NCBI RefSeq assembly: GCF_014905175.1
Contig: NC_057791.1
Coordinates: 9,620,492-9,684,491, forward strand
Direction of reading: 5' to 3'
DNA length: 64,000 nucleotides
Source: Aphidius gifuensis
Lineage: Eukaryota; Arthropoda; Insecta; Hymenoptera; Braconidae
Shown: one piece after another, positions 1 through 12,239 of the stretch
How the letters are laid out: every line of letters begins with the position of its first letter
How positions within the stretch are numbered: position 1 is the stretch's first letter
The notes under the pieces: generated by a model
Told to the model about the DNA's origin: nothing
Databases searched by the model: none
The model's input: the letters and a program-made list of their open reading frames with translations, nothing else
Made by a program: the position numbers and the translations under genes

Positions 1-2580
1 AACTTCAATATCAATTCTTTTTTTTCTAAGTTTTGAAAGTTCACTTTTTATGTTTCAAAAAATTTTCCTACCAGCAAGTCTTTTGTAATGTTCTCTACGA
101 TGAAATAGTGTTAAAAAACAATTGTCTAGCTTGCTTTAGAATTCTAATAGAACACAACTTATATTGTAATAGACTCTGCCTATTTTTTTCTAAGTTCACC
201 GAGAGGATTATCAATTAAATTGAATCTTCAAAACCAATTGACTCTGAAATCACCAATGTATTGTAGTTTTGTGATATTCAACTTTTTCCACGATGATCCT
301 TGAGTAATAGATTTTACGCGATCAGAATCAGAATCATTTGAAAGAGATCAAATAGTTATGTTATAAACGTTAGGTAATTTTATATTTTTCTTATGTACAA
401 AATCTATCCATGTTATCTGAAGAATTATGAGTCGTTTTTAACATTGACCATCATGACTTCAATGTGGATGATGACAAACATTTTTCTTCTTTCAAGTAAT
501 TAAAATATACTATCATCACTGATTTATTACAGTTTTTTTTTTAATCTTGTTTTTTCAACCTGAAAATCTATTGTATACTTACTGTTTAATATTTTTCTTT
601 TGATTTTGTTAGTAATGCATTTTGATATATTTTTGAAGCTTTTTGTTTAACATCATCTCGTACATCATTATTTGATTCACTGTGACTATCTGGTATAATA
701 GTATTCAGTCTTTGTCAAGAATTTTGTTTCATATCATGTGGTATTTCGTCACAGCTATCAGTTTCAACGATTTTTTCGATGTTTTCTATTTTTTAATGAA
801 TCTCAATTAAGTTCGATGATAAAATTCAATGATGTGCTTAAACGTACCTGAACCTATGTGAGTCATTCTAGCTGTTTATTCGTTCCAAGAGCACTGTTTA
901 GTAAACACAACGTACATGCATACACACACATACAGAAACTATACGGAGTATGCACTTGTGAACTGAAAAAATTTTTGCTTTTTCTAAGAATCTCAGAATT
1001 AAGCCGATCGCGCACTAAATTCAGTCCAAGCAAGTGATCTTTTCCAAGTACGGATAAAAAAAAAATATAATTCGAGATGATTTTTCATTCATATTACGGC
1101 TTTAAAACAATAGTGGAAAGAATTTCAATAAATATTTATATCGCACCACGTATCCAAATATACCACGATAATTTCACAAGGGTTGTAAGGCCTTGAGTTT
1201 GATACAGGGCTATTAAAGGATGTGGAGGATAGGTTGTAAATTGAAATAATAGGAATAACACTTTAAATGAATCCAAACACTGTGGCTTAAATTCTATTAA
1301 TATATTCACTTTATTATTTCACTAAAATTATAATTAATGGTATTGTGTATTGTTTATTGAGTTGACTCTAAAAAGTGTTGTCATGGACAGACATTATTAT
1401 TTTATATTGTAAGTATAAAGAAATCCCGCTGTACGCGAATCAATATTAATTAGAGATGTAACGTAAACGAGTGTTGAAGAGCAACTGATTTCTCAGTTTG
1501 TTGAAAATTGTTAAGTCCAAAAAATGGGTGTGTACTTAGTTAAAAAATTAGTTTTAATTGGTCAAAAATTAGTTCAAGAGAGGGTAAAAAAACTATGTGT
1601 ATGTGGTGGGATTACAAGACATAAAATTGGGCCTTGTGTGGTCCAAAGGGTGGCATAAGAGTACCATGTGTAAACAAAAAATATAAATTTTACGACCGGA
1701 AAGTCCAAGACGTTTTCATGAATTTATTTTATTTTAAATAGTTATAAATTTACTTTTTTTATTGTCGATTTTACAATCATTCTGTGTATCGAAAATACGT
1801 TAGTGCAGTTGTTTGAGAGATGTGAGATTTTCTCTAATTATTGACAAATAATGTTTCAAAAAATATGTTATAATATTACCAAAGAGAAACTTGAGTTTAT
1901 GGTTTTATTTGTTACGTGATTTTTACTCAAAAAATCTATGCATTAGTTGACCATGTGTGGGAATATTCGAGTTTGTAAAAAGCTATTAAAAATTACATAA
2001 ATTAAATCGTTGTTTAAAGTATTTTATAAAAAATATAAAACAAAATTTTTAGTCATATGTTCTTTGAAATTGTATGATCTCGTGATCTAGCCATAAAAAA
2101 CAGAGTAATGTTTGAAACTTATCAACTTATTGTATTTTGTTTAAAAAATAAAAAGAATTAAAATCTGGTCAGTCTGGGACCGACAGACATGTGGTTCGAC
2201 CCGGAACATATTATTAGACAAAATTTAGATAATATGTATAATAATTTTTTAGTTCATTTATTTATTCAAAGTTTGAGTATTTAAACTCAAAAATAAAAAT
2301 TGTAGGTATTATATATCAGTGATATATTACTAAGAAATTTTAAATATCATGGCTGAATATAAAAAAGCGATGCTATCAATAATAATAAATAGGATGACAT
2401 TGACATACGTCGACGTATATCTATCTACATTTTTTTTTTTTTTTTAGATATTTACTAAATAATATTTTTTCATGAAGTATGATATTTTAAGAATAAAAAT
2501 ATTTTTAATTCAATTAAAAAAAGAAAACAATGATAGGATAACATTAATTTCAATGTTTTTTAATTTCACCTTCAAGTTTT
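1..2580. other. AT-rich DNA without a recognisable gene
   Basis: Very AT-rich sequence with many homopolymer A/T runs. No open frame here resembles a known protein. Between about 560 and 830 the minus strand reads as a plausible acidic, coding-like stretch (motifs such as ETDSCDE and DVRDDVKQKA), but it is interrupted by stops and I cannot assign it. No RNA gene, terminal repeat or tandem array was seen. Confidence 0.5.
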
Positions 2581-2589
2581 TAAAGAATA

Positions 2590-3058
2590 CCATCTGCTGA
2601 TAAGCACTCAAACGAAGAATTCAAACACAATTAATATTCTATATTTTCATCACTTACTTCATAATTATGTTTCCTTGAAACTAATCCAGCAGTCGAGAAC
2701 TGATGATCGGCTGGTATACTTGATGCACACATTGCCAATAAATCTTTGGCCATTTTGGTTAATCTCGGAAAATTATTTTGAGTAACCTTTCATGAATTTT
2801 GAATATTATTTCTTCGATCAGCTCGTGGCATTTTTAAATAACTCTCTAACTCCAGTCTCTTTGACTTCCAGTCTTGGTTTTTTCTTTAATAGTGCTGTAC
2901 AGTTCATTCATACTTCCGGTATATTCATCTGAATCACTATTAACTGCCTCTTGAATCGTTTTATTGTTTTCATCTATTGTATCAGCATATTTTGTTTTGT
3001 AAATATCTTGAAACGTAATGTATAATACGTTCTTTTGTACTTTAATTTCTTCTTCCAA
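2590..3058 (-). pseudogene. hAT transposase C-terminal relic
   Basis: Minus-strand remnant of the C-terminal dimerisation region of a hAT transposase. The reading FPRLTKMAKDLLAMCASS followed by FSTAGLVSRK (about 2660-2800) matches the family pattern of FP.L..MA..LL..P.SS, then FS.AG. Upstream the acidic 70-residue ORF (2846-3058) and a short LELESYLKMPRA stretch fit the region preceding that domain. Several stop codons split the reading. There are no BED finger or catalytic core pieces nearby, so this is a fragment. It lies just outside the left end of the EnSpm-like element. Confidence 0.6.
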
Positions 3059-3110
3059 GAAAATCTTTCAAATATTTCAAGCTTGTGTCGAGAATCAAGA
3101 ATAAGTACAC

Positions 3111-3345
3111 AGTAAAAAATAGTTGGTAAAATTAACAAATTCAGTTTGTTAATTTAGGTCCACCAACAAAACGTTTGTTAATTTAATTTAATTAAACAGC
3201 TGTTTGTTAATTTTACAAATTTTTGTTTGTAAAATGAAATTTACAAACAGCCATTTGTTAATTTTACAAATTTTTGTTTGTGAATTGAAATTTACAAACA
3301 GCTGTTTGTTAATTTAACAAATACTTTTTGTTAAATTTTTTTTTT
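3111..3345. repeat. Left subterminal repeats of the EnSpm-like element
   Basis: About 235 bp made of alternating copies of TTTGTTAATTTTACAAAT-like words in both orientations, able to form nested hairpins. The counterpart lies at 13045-13224. In CACTA elements such arrays bind the transposase; that role here is inferred. Confidence 0.75.
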
Positions 3346-3615
3346 TTGTTTTAGCAAAAAAAAAAATGTATATTCATTTATATATTATATAATATTTTTT
3401 GATACGTAAATTTTATTATTTTTCATATAACTAAACAATGAAATGATTCACTCTGTACATATGAATATTTATACAAGATTATTTTATTAATTACAAAATT
3501 TACAAAAAATAATCTGTTACAATAACTCATTTTTTATCTGTAGACTCGTTTATATTCTAACTTTTTGTATGAGGTATAGATTGATAACTTCATGTATACA
3601 TAATTCAAAAGTATT

Positions 3616-4886
3616 TTATACAATATATCCTAAGCATGATGGTGAAATACCTTCTGTCTTCCAACTTTGACAAATAATATAAAATTTTAAATTATGTGAA
3701 AAAATCATAAGGATTTTTCCGAAAGTTGGAAAACTATGAGTATTTGATGCACAAATAAATTTTTGTATTATCAAATGTTCACCTCGAATATCAACACTAT
3801 TACCTATAGAAATATAATTATTTGAATTTATATTTAACGTTTTGTTAATAATATCACAAAATTCACTTGACTTTAAACTTATTATTTTTGTGTTGTTAAT
3901 TTGTGGTTCGTCTTCAGAATATAGTTTTCTATTATTCCATGATTGTAGCATACATTTTTGATGACGATTAGCCAGTGTATGTGCTATGTCTTTGAAATTT
4001 TTCAACTTGTATACGAAACTTTTTAAAATTCCATTTTTACTTTCGTATTTCATGGTCCAATGAATTCTTGGTGGTCCCATTTTATTTATAATCATTGGAA
4101 GATGTGTTATCAAATGATCTTTCATTATCAATGATGAATTAAATTCATTAATAATAAGACTATGATGGTCTTTAATTAAAACTGTTAGTCTATCTAACAT
4201 ATCATAGCTATTGTTGGAGCAAATACAATTTTCATAATTTCTATTAACAATAAAATAACTCTCCATTTTTTTGTACCCTCATGATTCAATTTCGTTATTT
4301 CATTAGTTAAAAGAAGTGGTGAATAAGTTATCAAATAAAACATTTGAGCACCACGCTGACCTACTAAATTTGCGTTTTTATTTAAATCTATTGGACATGG
4401 ATGCTTAGATCTAATATGTAAGCCATAATCAAAAGTTGATATTTTATTATTTAAATTTGACAGATCGACAATATTTAAGTACATATTTTATATCTCGGTG
4501 ACAAATACCCTCTAAAAAGTCATGGAATATATCAACGATTGAACTATCAACAAAATCATAAAATTTCAACTCTACCCAAAGATTTTTTTTTTTTATACTA
4601 TAAAAATTAAATATATCATTATTACAATATTCTAACTGATGATATAATGAGATAAATTCTGATTTAGTTCGCAACAGACTTTCATTTAATGAAACACTTT
4701 TTCTAGCTTCTTGTATAGTTATTTTACAAATTCTCCAAGAATACGTGGCTACAAAAGATTCATTCATACCTATTATTTTTGCACCTCCCAAATTATCAAA
4801 ACTTACAGATATTAAACTACCTTTGACAAAAGAATTAAGTCCTTTTATAAATATACCATCTGTTTCGAAAATTTTTGAATCATTAA
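3616..4886 (-). pseudogene. EnSpm-like transposase, C-terminal half
   Basis: The C-terminal half of an animal EnSpm/CMC-like transposase, in three frames from 4886 down to 3616. The order is FIKGLNSFVKGSLISVSF and MNESFVATYSWRICK (the family's GDNLG...GF.ESF..N..CR.C region; the first Cys is replaced by Trp), then FHDFLEGICHRDIKYVL (MHD.LEG motif), LNHEGTKKWRVILLLIEIM, and finally the conserved GPPRIHWTMKYESKN...KNFKDIAHTLANRHQ block. Frameshifts lie near 4490 and 4270. The gene is cut at 4887 by the hAT element and continues beyond it at 10937. It cannot make a functional protein. Confidence 0.75.
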
Positions 4887-4984
4887 CAGAGCCGGGAAGT
4901 TCGTCTGTTATTTCAGCTTAGCTTAAATACCATGGCAACATGGTGAAATATAGTGAAAAAAAAAAGACGGTCTGAACCTCGTAC

Positions 4985-5300
4985 ATGGAAAAAATGGCCT
5001 GAAAAAATGGCCTTTTTATTTTGGCCTCTTAAAAATGGCCCTTTAAAATGGCCTTATATTTTTGGCTTCTTTAAAATGGCCCTTTAAAATGGCCTTATAT
5101 TTTTGGCCTCTTAAAAATGGCCCTTTAAAATGGCTTTATATTTTTGGCCTCTTTAAAATGGCCTTATTTTTTTGGCTTCTTAAAAATGGCCTTTAAAAAA
5201 TAGCCCTTTAAAATGGCCTTAAAAAAGGCCTTATGTTTTTGGTCTTTTAAAAAAGGCTTTATGTTTTTGATCTGAGAAAATGTCTACACCTTAAATTTTG
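4985..5300. repeat. Subterminal AAATGGCC/TTTTTGGCC array, left end of hAT
   Basis: About 20 copies of short words, AAAATGGCC and TATTTTTGGCC(T/C)C, at irregular 13-26 bp spacing. The inverted counterpart is at 10495-10830. Further degenerate copies occur at 5420-5470 and 8380-8455. Such arrays in hAT elements commonly serve as transposase-binding subterminal repeats; that function is inferred. Confidence 0.8.
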
Positions 5301-5764
5301 CATCAACGCTGTAAAATTAAAAATTATAAAATAAATTATCTTCACTATTATAATTTTAACAAATAAAATAATCATATTTTTTTGTGAATAAGGACATAAT
5401 AATTTTTTTTAAATCGCTTTATTTTTTTGGCCTCTTAGAAATGGCCTTATGTTTTTGGCCTGTAAAAATGGCTACACCATAAATTTTGTATCAAAGCTGT
5501 CAAATTAAAAATTAAAAAATTAATTATCTTCAGTATTATAGAAAGAAATAATAATTTACATAATAATTTTTTTATTTATTTAATGCAAAATACTGAAATA
5601 CATGTTTTAAAAATATATTTTCATTTTTAGTTAATTTTACGTACTGATTTTAAAAAGTAATTAAATTCAATTCAAGCTGGTTTGTTCAAATTTATTATCT
5701 ATTCAAATACTTTTTTTTTTTTTTTTATAGTAAACTATTTTTATAAATCATTTGAAAAACACTT

Positions 5765-7492
5765 TCACAATAAATGCATACGTATATTTTCAATTGTTAG
5801 ACTTTGTCGCCTATCACTGAGGATGTACTTTAAGATTGAAAAACTGCGTTCAACATCACATGTTGTTGCCAAAAGACGATATGTATGTAAAACATCTTCT
5901 CTTGTCCAATTGAGAGGAATATTTGTTAGATCTCCTGTTCGTTGAGCTAAGTCAAGTGTTCTTAAATTTTAATATTGAGGAGAGGTCATCGTTCTTTTTA
6001 TATTTATTTTTACAATCTCTGGAACACGTGGTGAATTTAATAATTGTTCTGATGTTTCTCTCATTATTTCAACAGCTCTAGTCAATGTTAAATCTTGAAT
6101 TTCTAAATTAACAATTGCCTCGGTAATACATTGATAATCTTGAGAAATTCTTTCAATATCATCTTGAAGACCAGGTACTCTGAATGCTCTTTGTGCTCTA
6201 GTTACCAGATCACCAGGATACTCAATTGGTAACATGTTAACTACTTGCATGACGAGTTCATAAAATTCATTATAATAGAATACGGCTAGTAACCAAGTGC
6301 CCCATCGAGTACAGACAGGTCTAGGTGGTAATGGAATCCCTGGTGCTTCATTGTTAAATATTAATTCTCGTGCTGGTGATTTTCGAAATAATTTTTTAAC
6401 TAAATTCACCATATTATTTACATTTGGATAAACACTTCTTACCGTTTCAGCAACTCGATGGAGACGATGAGCTAAACATTTCACATGAATTAGCTTGTTG
6501 TATCCGCGATTTCTTAATAGTTCAAAAGCCGTCATCATGTAATGAGCTCCGTCGCTTGTTAACACTAGCACTTGATCACGCTCAATTCCTTGAGGCCATA
6601 ACTCTTCCAGTCCTCGCTCAATAAAATTTGTTATATTAAGACCATCAGCTGCAGTCAAATTATCCATCCAAATGATCATTGGTTTAACAAAGCGATCAAC
6701 CAATAATGGCATGACCATCAGAATTGCGATTTTTCGTCCGATAGCATCTATTGTCTCATCAACAAATATTTGTATTGTGTTGTATCCAATAATTTGACGA
6801 ATCATTGTAATTACTTGATAATGAAATAGATTTAGATAACTTTTGCGTATTGTTGATACTTCAGGCATTGGTACTTTTACCCATTTTTCTAGAAATGTTC
6901 TTATCTCAACATGCTGTAATTTTTCAAATGGTATTCCACTTCTTGCAAACGCTTGACAGAGTTCATACCAGTATGCATTTTGACGAGATGAACATGACTC
7001 CCACGACTGGCGTTCTGGTTCAGCAGTTTGTTGATTTATCCAAAGAGACTTTTGATGTTTCACAGTAACATGGTGACGTTGGACATCTTTCAACGTTATT
7101 GTAGAAATACGTGTCCAACACCGTTGGCATTTTATCATTCCTCTCTGTCCATAAATTTCAAATGAATACTGGTTTCGTTGATCTTCATCAAGAGCATGAT
7201 AAATTCTGTTCCAACTTTGGAATTGGTCTTGTATATCAACATCAATAGCATCAACTCGATTTCTGTGTGCAGGTCCTAAATGGTGTCTTCTTATATTTGT
7301 TGCAGTTATTAAAGTTAAATTTGTGTTACATGTCATACATGAAACATATGGTGCTTGTTGAGGTTCTTGGTGTAGTTGATAAATGTTTTTAAATATTTCG
7401 CCTGCTCCTAATAATTCTGTGATAGTATTAACAATAATTTCCCAATGATCTTGAAGTGTTAATGCATGTCGTCGTTGTCGTTGTAGCATCAT
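5765..7492 (-). pseudogene. hAT transposase with one in-frame stop
   Basis: A 575-codon reading, intact except for a TAA at 5969-5971. The first 507 codons are open. In order: paired C2H2/BED-like fingers at residues 50-75 (CMTCNTNL...RRHHLGPAH) and 118-150 (CQRCWTRI...RHHVTVKH); the RNase H-like core with FVDETIDAIG and TSDGAHYM; the conserved HVKCLAHRLHRVAETVR; then PPRPVCTRWGTWLLAVFYY. After the stop, in the same frame, comes the C-terminal dimerisation block CDVERSFSILKYILSDRRQ, ending at 5765. The protein would bind the element ends and carry out cut-and-paste transposition. One nonsense codon removing the last 68 residues probably inactivates this copy, unless it is a sequencing error. 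Confidence 0.88.
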
Positions 7493-8640
7493 GATAATTA
7501 TTAAAAATTTTATATTAAATCAAAACAAATCGACATAATGCTCACTCAATATTTCCTTTAATTTGTATTCACTTAACACTTTATTTAATTCACTTTCACT
7601 TAATATTGTTTTCAATTATTAATATTCATTATTTAGATTTAGTAGATTAAAATATATTTAACATAATAATAATTTAATAATGAATAATGAGCGTATTGTT
7701 TATATCTCAATTTATAACTTGTTGAAATTAAAAATTATTCATTTTGTTTTTTTAATCTTTTTTTGTTTTTGTTTTAAATAAATAGTTAAAACAATTATTT
7801 ATAAAAATTGTTAAAGCAAATCTAATTGTAAAGATATTTATTTTTTTTTCCAGGTCAGTACTGTTTGAATTAATTTCTCCAAAATTAATAAATTATTAAA
7901 TGAACTTTTTAATAAAAAAATATGTAAATAAATTACAATATATTTTTCTAATTATTATGTTGGAAAACTTGTGTTAATTAAAATAATTAGTGAGGTATCA
8001 GCTGATATTACTCGGATATTGAGGCGTCCTTGAAATCAATCTGATTTGCTTTTGTTTTTTTAGCACTATACTTATTATTTTTTTATTTGTATAATTATTT
8101 TTATTATCATCGTAGTGATAATTAAAATATTAATGATAAAATCACGAATTTAATTGATAACTTTTTTTTAGAAATAAAGAAAGCTATTTATTTTAATTGT
8201 AAGAAAAGAAAAAAAATTTAAAAATTTTGGAGCCAGTATTAAAGGCCATTTCTTTAAATTATTTATTTAGTAATAAAAATTCATTTATTTATTTAAATTC
8301 TCATTTTTTTTGCGCCATCATGATAAATAATGAATTCTAAAGAAAAATTCATTATTCAAAATTTTTTCGTAAATTAAAAAAGTGGCCTGTAAAGATGGCT
8401 TCTTGGGACCATTTCCGCTATTTAAAAATTTAATAAATGGCCCCAAGAAATGGTCATTATAGTTATCTACGTATTATACACAATTAAAGTGAGACATCCG
8501 TTCCCACTGCTGATGGCAGCCATCTTGAGATAGCTTGCATAGCAACCTCGAGGCAGCAGCTAACCTATGTCCAAACGACTCAACAAAAAGAACATAGACG
8601 TGTACGTACTTTTGATGTACATCAAAAAAGTGTAAATAAA
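7493..8640. promoter_or_regulatory. Divergent spacer between hAT transposase and BEN gene
   Basis: A 1.15-kb AT-rich interval between two genes read outward, so it must hold both promoters. I see no confident core-promoter motif. It includes an inverted pair of the element's own words near 8385-8455 (GGCCTGTAAAGATGGC facing CCCCAAGAAATGG), resembling the subterminal repeats. Confidence 0.4.
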
Positions 8641-10133
8641 ATGTCATTTGGGCTAATAAGGTGGTCAAATAAATCAAAAACTATTGAGCCTTCAACATCA
8701 ATACGTTTTTATCAAAAACAAACGAAAATATTATGCCCTGTAAACCAAAAACTTTACAACGGTCGTGTTCTACTCAAGTGTGGTAAGAAAATCCGATTCT
8801 GTCTTTAATATATATATCAAATTAATTATTTATTATTTGAAAAATATGTTTAAAAAAATAAATTGTTGAAAATTTAATAATTACTAATTATATTATATTG
8901 TTTCAGACGAACGTAATTATCTTGAAAATATTACTTTGGATGATCGCACACACCAATTATACAAAACATTGGACAAGACTTGATGATGCAAATTGATGAT
9001 TTAAAAAAAAAATTACTTGCAAAAGAGCAAGAATTTAAAGAGATCGATGAAGAGTCTAATGTTTTAAGACAAAAATTACTTGAAAAAAATGAAGAATGTG
9101 AAGATATAAAAAAAAAACTAGATCAAAAAAGTTTGGAGGTTGATGATGCAACACAAAAAAACGATGGTACTGGTGGTGGTGATGAAAATATTAAAAAAGA
9201 TGAAATTATAAAGCAGTTGAATGATCAAATTGAAGATATTAGACATGATTTAATACGAAAAACTAAACAAGCTAATGCATTACAAAAAGAATTATTTGTA
9301 AAAAATAGAGACGTTGACACTAAAAAAAACAAAATTAAATTACCAGCAAATGTTAAAAATAATGAAAATGATATGAGTAGTGATGGTGACAAAAACAATA
9401 ACGTTTTGAATCACAATTGTGATGATACCGATGACAATGATATTCAAAGTGAAAAAAATGAAAACGTTGATACTAAGAAGAAAAAAATTAAATTACCAAC
9501 AAATGTTACAAATAATGAAAATGATATGAGTGTTGATGGTGACAAAAACAATAACGTTTTGAATCACAATTGTGATGATAGTGATGACAATGATATTCAA
9601 AGTGAAAAAAATGAAAACGTTGATACTAAGAAGAAAAAAATTAAATTACCAACAAATGTTACAAATAATGAAAATGATATGAGTAGTGATAATGACGTAG
9701 ATAATGTTTTAGATGATAGTGATGATATTGATGATTTCCATGATAATGATACTAGTAATAATATTATTAATGATAGCAGCAAAAAAACTAACAAATGGAA
9801 TCAAGATGGAGCAGGTTGTTCATTGCTTGTACCAGGACACAGTGTTTATATAACAACCTCGCAACTACAATCTATTGAAAAAAAAAGAAGAATTTAAAAC
9901 CAAAAAAAATAATTACCACTCTCATGAAAAGTATTATTGGGCAAAAGAAATTGAAGAAAATGACACCTTCAGGAAAAGGAAAAAATAAAATTCCAATACC
10001 TGAAGATGTTATCCATGCAGTTGATACGTTTGTAAAGAATGAAGGTTATAGCTTATCAAGAAAAGCTATGACTGAATGCTTAAGTAGAATGTGCAAGGGG
10101 TTGCGTGAAAATGAAAAAAAAATAAATAAATAA
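8641..10133 (+). pseudogene. BEN-domain coiled-coil gene carried by the hAT element
   Basis: Two exons. Exon 1 (8641-8782) starts MSFGLIRWSNKSKTIEPS and ends in LYNGRVLLKCG before a good GTAAGA donor; exon 2 begins after TTTCAG at 8907. The start and LYNGR.L pattern match the N-terminus of BEN-domain proteins. Exon 2 encodes a coiled coil (about 8980-9300), then 51-residue acidic/basic repeats, then a BEN domain from about 9815 (LVPGHSVYITTSQLQSIE) to 10133 (IPEDVIHAVDTFV, then CLSRMCKGLRENE). Frameshifts near 8980 and in A-rich DNA at 9870-9925 break the reading. BEN domains bind DNA and act in chromatin and transcriptional repression. Its placement inside the transposon ends makes it a passenger gene. 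Confidence 0.78.
9313..9695 (+). repeat. 153-bp in-frame coding repeats in the BEN gene
   Basis: Two full units and one partial unit start at 9313, 9466 and 9619 with an exact 153-bp period (51 codons). Each unit begins VDTKK(K/N)KIKLP and continues NNENDMS and NHNCDD. The alternating lysine-rich and aspartate-rich segments look like a charged flexible linker between the coiled coil and the BEN domain. Confidence 0.9.
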
Positions 10134-10494
10134 ATAATTAACATTAAGTAATTGATGATACTAAATAAATCATTGCACAACTTAGTCATTGTATGTTTTT
10201 GTTTGGATTAAATAAAATTATAAAAAAAAAAAAAAACAAGTATTTGAATCAATAAATTTGAATAACCAGCTTGAATTGAGTTTAAACACCTTTTGAAATT
10301 ATTTCGTAAAATTGAGTAAAAATAGAAATACATTTTTAAAACATATATTTCATAATTTTGCATTAAATAAAATGAATAAATTATTATGTCCTTATTCACA
10401 AAAAAATATGATTATTTTATTTGTTTAAATTATAATAGTGAAGATAATTTATTTTATAATTTTTAATTTTACAGCGTTTTGATGCAATTTTTCA

Positions 10495-10830
10495 GGTGTA
10501 GACATTTTCTCAGATCAAAAACATAAAGCCTTTTTTAAAAGGCCAAAAACATAAGGCCTTTTTTAAGGCCATTTTTAAGAAGCCAAAAAAAATAAAGCCA
10601 TTTTTAAGAGGCCAAAAATATAAGGCCATTTTAAAGGGCCATTTTTAAGAAGCCAAAAATATAAGGCCATTTTTAAGAGGCCAGAAATATAAGGCCATTT
10701 TTGAAAGGCCATTTTTATGAAGCCAAAAAAAATAAGGCCATTTTTAAGAGGCCAAAAATATAAGGCCATTTTAAAGGGCCATTTTTAAGAGGCCAAAAAA
10801 AAAAGCCATTTTTTCAGGCCATTTTTTCCA
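10495..10830. repeat. Subterminal AAATGGCC array, right end of hAT
   Basis: Mirror image of the left array: many copies of AGGCCATTTTTAAGAGGCCAAAAA-like sequence with the same words in opposite orientation, ending close to the shared unique end sequence that starts GTACGAGGTTCAGACC. Confidence 0.8.
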
Positions 10831-10936
10831 TGTACGAGGTTCAGACCGTCTTTTTTTTTCACTATATTTCACCATGTTGCCATGGTATTTAAGCTAAGCT
10901 GAAATAACAGACGAACTTCCCGGCTCTGATCATTAA

Positions 10937-11250
10937 CTATTTTTTAAAACTGGATTTATACCAAAACTTCAAATATCAAAATCATAACCGAGGGCAAGTA
11001 AACGAATATTGTCTAATTTTGAAAGCATATGTTAAGGTAAATTTAAAATGGAAAAATAAAAAGCACCAATTTTGTGTATACCTGCTTTCGGACTCGAAGG
11101 GTTGCAAACCTCAAACTCGTCATAATAAATTTGTAGATGAATTGAAATTTTATTTATTTAAAAAAATGTATTATTTTTAAATACACTACCATCTTTGTAA
11201 CTTTTGTATACGTTTTGTACTTAATAATTATTATCAGAAAATTTTTTAGT
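10937..11250 (-). pseudogene. EnSpm-like transposase, N-proximal part beyond the hAT insertion
   Basis: This continues the gene that ends at 4886. The minus strand reads YDEFEVCNPSSPKAGIHKIG, then AFYFSILNLP, SKLDNIRLLAL and SFGINPVLKNS, running up to the hAT target duplication. It matches the family's D.FEV.NPLG...G.HK.GA.Y.S pattern. Stops follow ILNLP and FDI. Joining this piece to the C-terminal half across the hAT restores the expected domain order, which proves the nesting. Confidence 0.72.
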
Positions 11251-11519
11251 CAAACATGGTTGATGAAATTTATCTTGAAATAAAACCACATCTCTGGGTT
11301 ATTTTTTTATGTTTCAAAAGTTCACTTGCCACAATATTGACAATAACTTTTCTACATTTTTTTTTGTTAAATATCCTAAATCATTGTATGATTCAAATAT
11401 TTCATCTTCATATTAGTGTGATTATAAGAAGTTCTCTCAATTGCTTGATAAAATAAAAAAATATCTAAATATTCAGTAAAGTGAAGAAAAAAAAATACAA
11501 TTCAAATTCTTTCTTATAA

Positions 11520-12060
11520 ACTAACTTTAGCTGAAACCACGTCACCAGTTATTTTTTTTTTTAATTTTGGTTTTTTTGGTAAAGGCTCTGTCATCATTGA
11601 GATCAATTGGTTTATCTGATGGTACTGGTATAACATCAGCACTTGTACTACTATCAGCATGCTTTAATCCATGAGTTTGTGTAACATTAGCAACTATATT
11701 TTTAGCTGAAAAAACATCACATAATATGATAATGTCAACAAATAATCAATTAAAACATTATTTAGATCAGTAATCTCAATATCTTGCTCCTCAGGTAATG
11801 CAAATATTTCATATACTTTAAAATTGAAAAAAGTATTTATGAATCACACAAATTCTTAAGTGAATTAAACAAAATAAATAAGTAATAAACCTTTGTGGAT
11901 GATATCAGCATATGTAAAATGCTCTGATAGCTGTACCCATTTTTTTTTCATTTTTATACTGAACAATAATAAAAACACATTTGCTCATTCGAGAATTGAC
12001 ATTGATCAGGAAATTCTTCTAATCCATTCATATTTTTACAATGTTACCTGATATTTAACA
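11520..12060 (-). pseudogene. Possible remnant of the EnSpm companion gene
   Basis: The minus strand holds a short open reading with QTHGLKHADSSTSADVIPVP and PIDLNDD (about 11570-11690), followed by AT-rich blocks that could be introns. By position upstream of the transposase this matches where the second EnSpm-like element has its companion gene. No conserved domain is seen; the assignment rests on position only. Confidence 0.3.
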
Positions 12061-12239
12061 ATTAATTAATTATCAAGTAAGTAGCTTCGAAAATATTGTC
12101 AACAAGCATATTGTTATTATGTTATTAATTAAGAATTAATTAAAATATAAAATAACATTTATAAATAATCTTGAAGGGATTTATGAATCACTTTAAATTA
12201 ACTTACTTGATAAAGTCATTGAAAACACGAATTATTGAT

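Larger units (their letters stand above)
4887..10928. mobile_element. hAT transposon with transposase and BEN-domain passenger gene
   Basis: The ends are CAGAGCCGGGAAGTTCG on the left and its inverted copy on the right. They are flanked by an exact 8-bp duplication, ATCATTAA (4879-4886 and 10929-10936), diagnostic of hAT transposition. The terminal inverted repeats are long and imperfect (roughly 4887-5725 against 10225-10928) and contain arrays of AAATGGCC-type words. Two divergent genes sit inside: a minus-strand transposase (5765-7492) and a plus-strand spliced BEN-domain gene (8641-10133). The insertion interrupts the transposase gene of the surrounding EnSpm-like element. An exact target duplication suggests a fairly recent insertion. 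Confidence 0.92.

Noticed and set aside
1..2580. Host gene exons in the first 2.5 kb
   Set aside because: Only short, unconserved open frames; the coding-like stretch at 560-830 has stops and no recognisable motif.
6424..7068. Two plus-strand open frames of 66-72 codons
   Set aside because: They lie antisense to the hAT transposase, which has clear conserved motifs; these are shadows.
9597..9794. 65-codon minus-strand hydrophobic frame as a membrane peptide
   Set aside because: It is the complement of the acidic/lysine repeats of the BEN gene.
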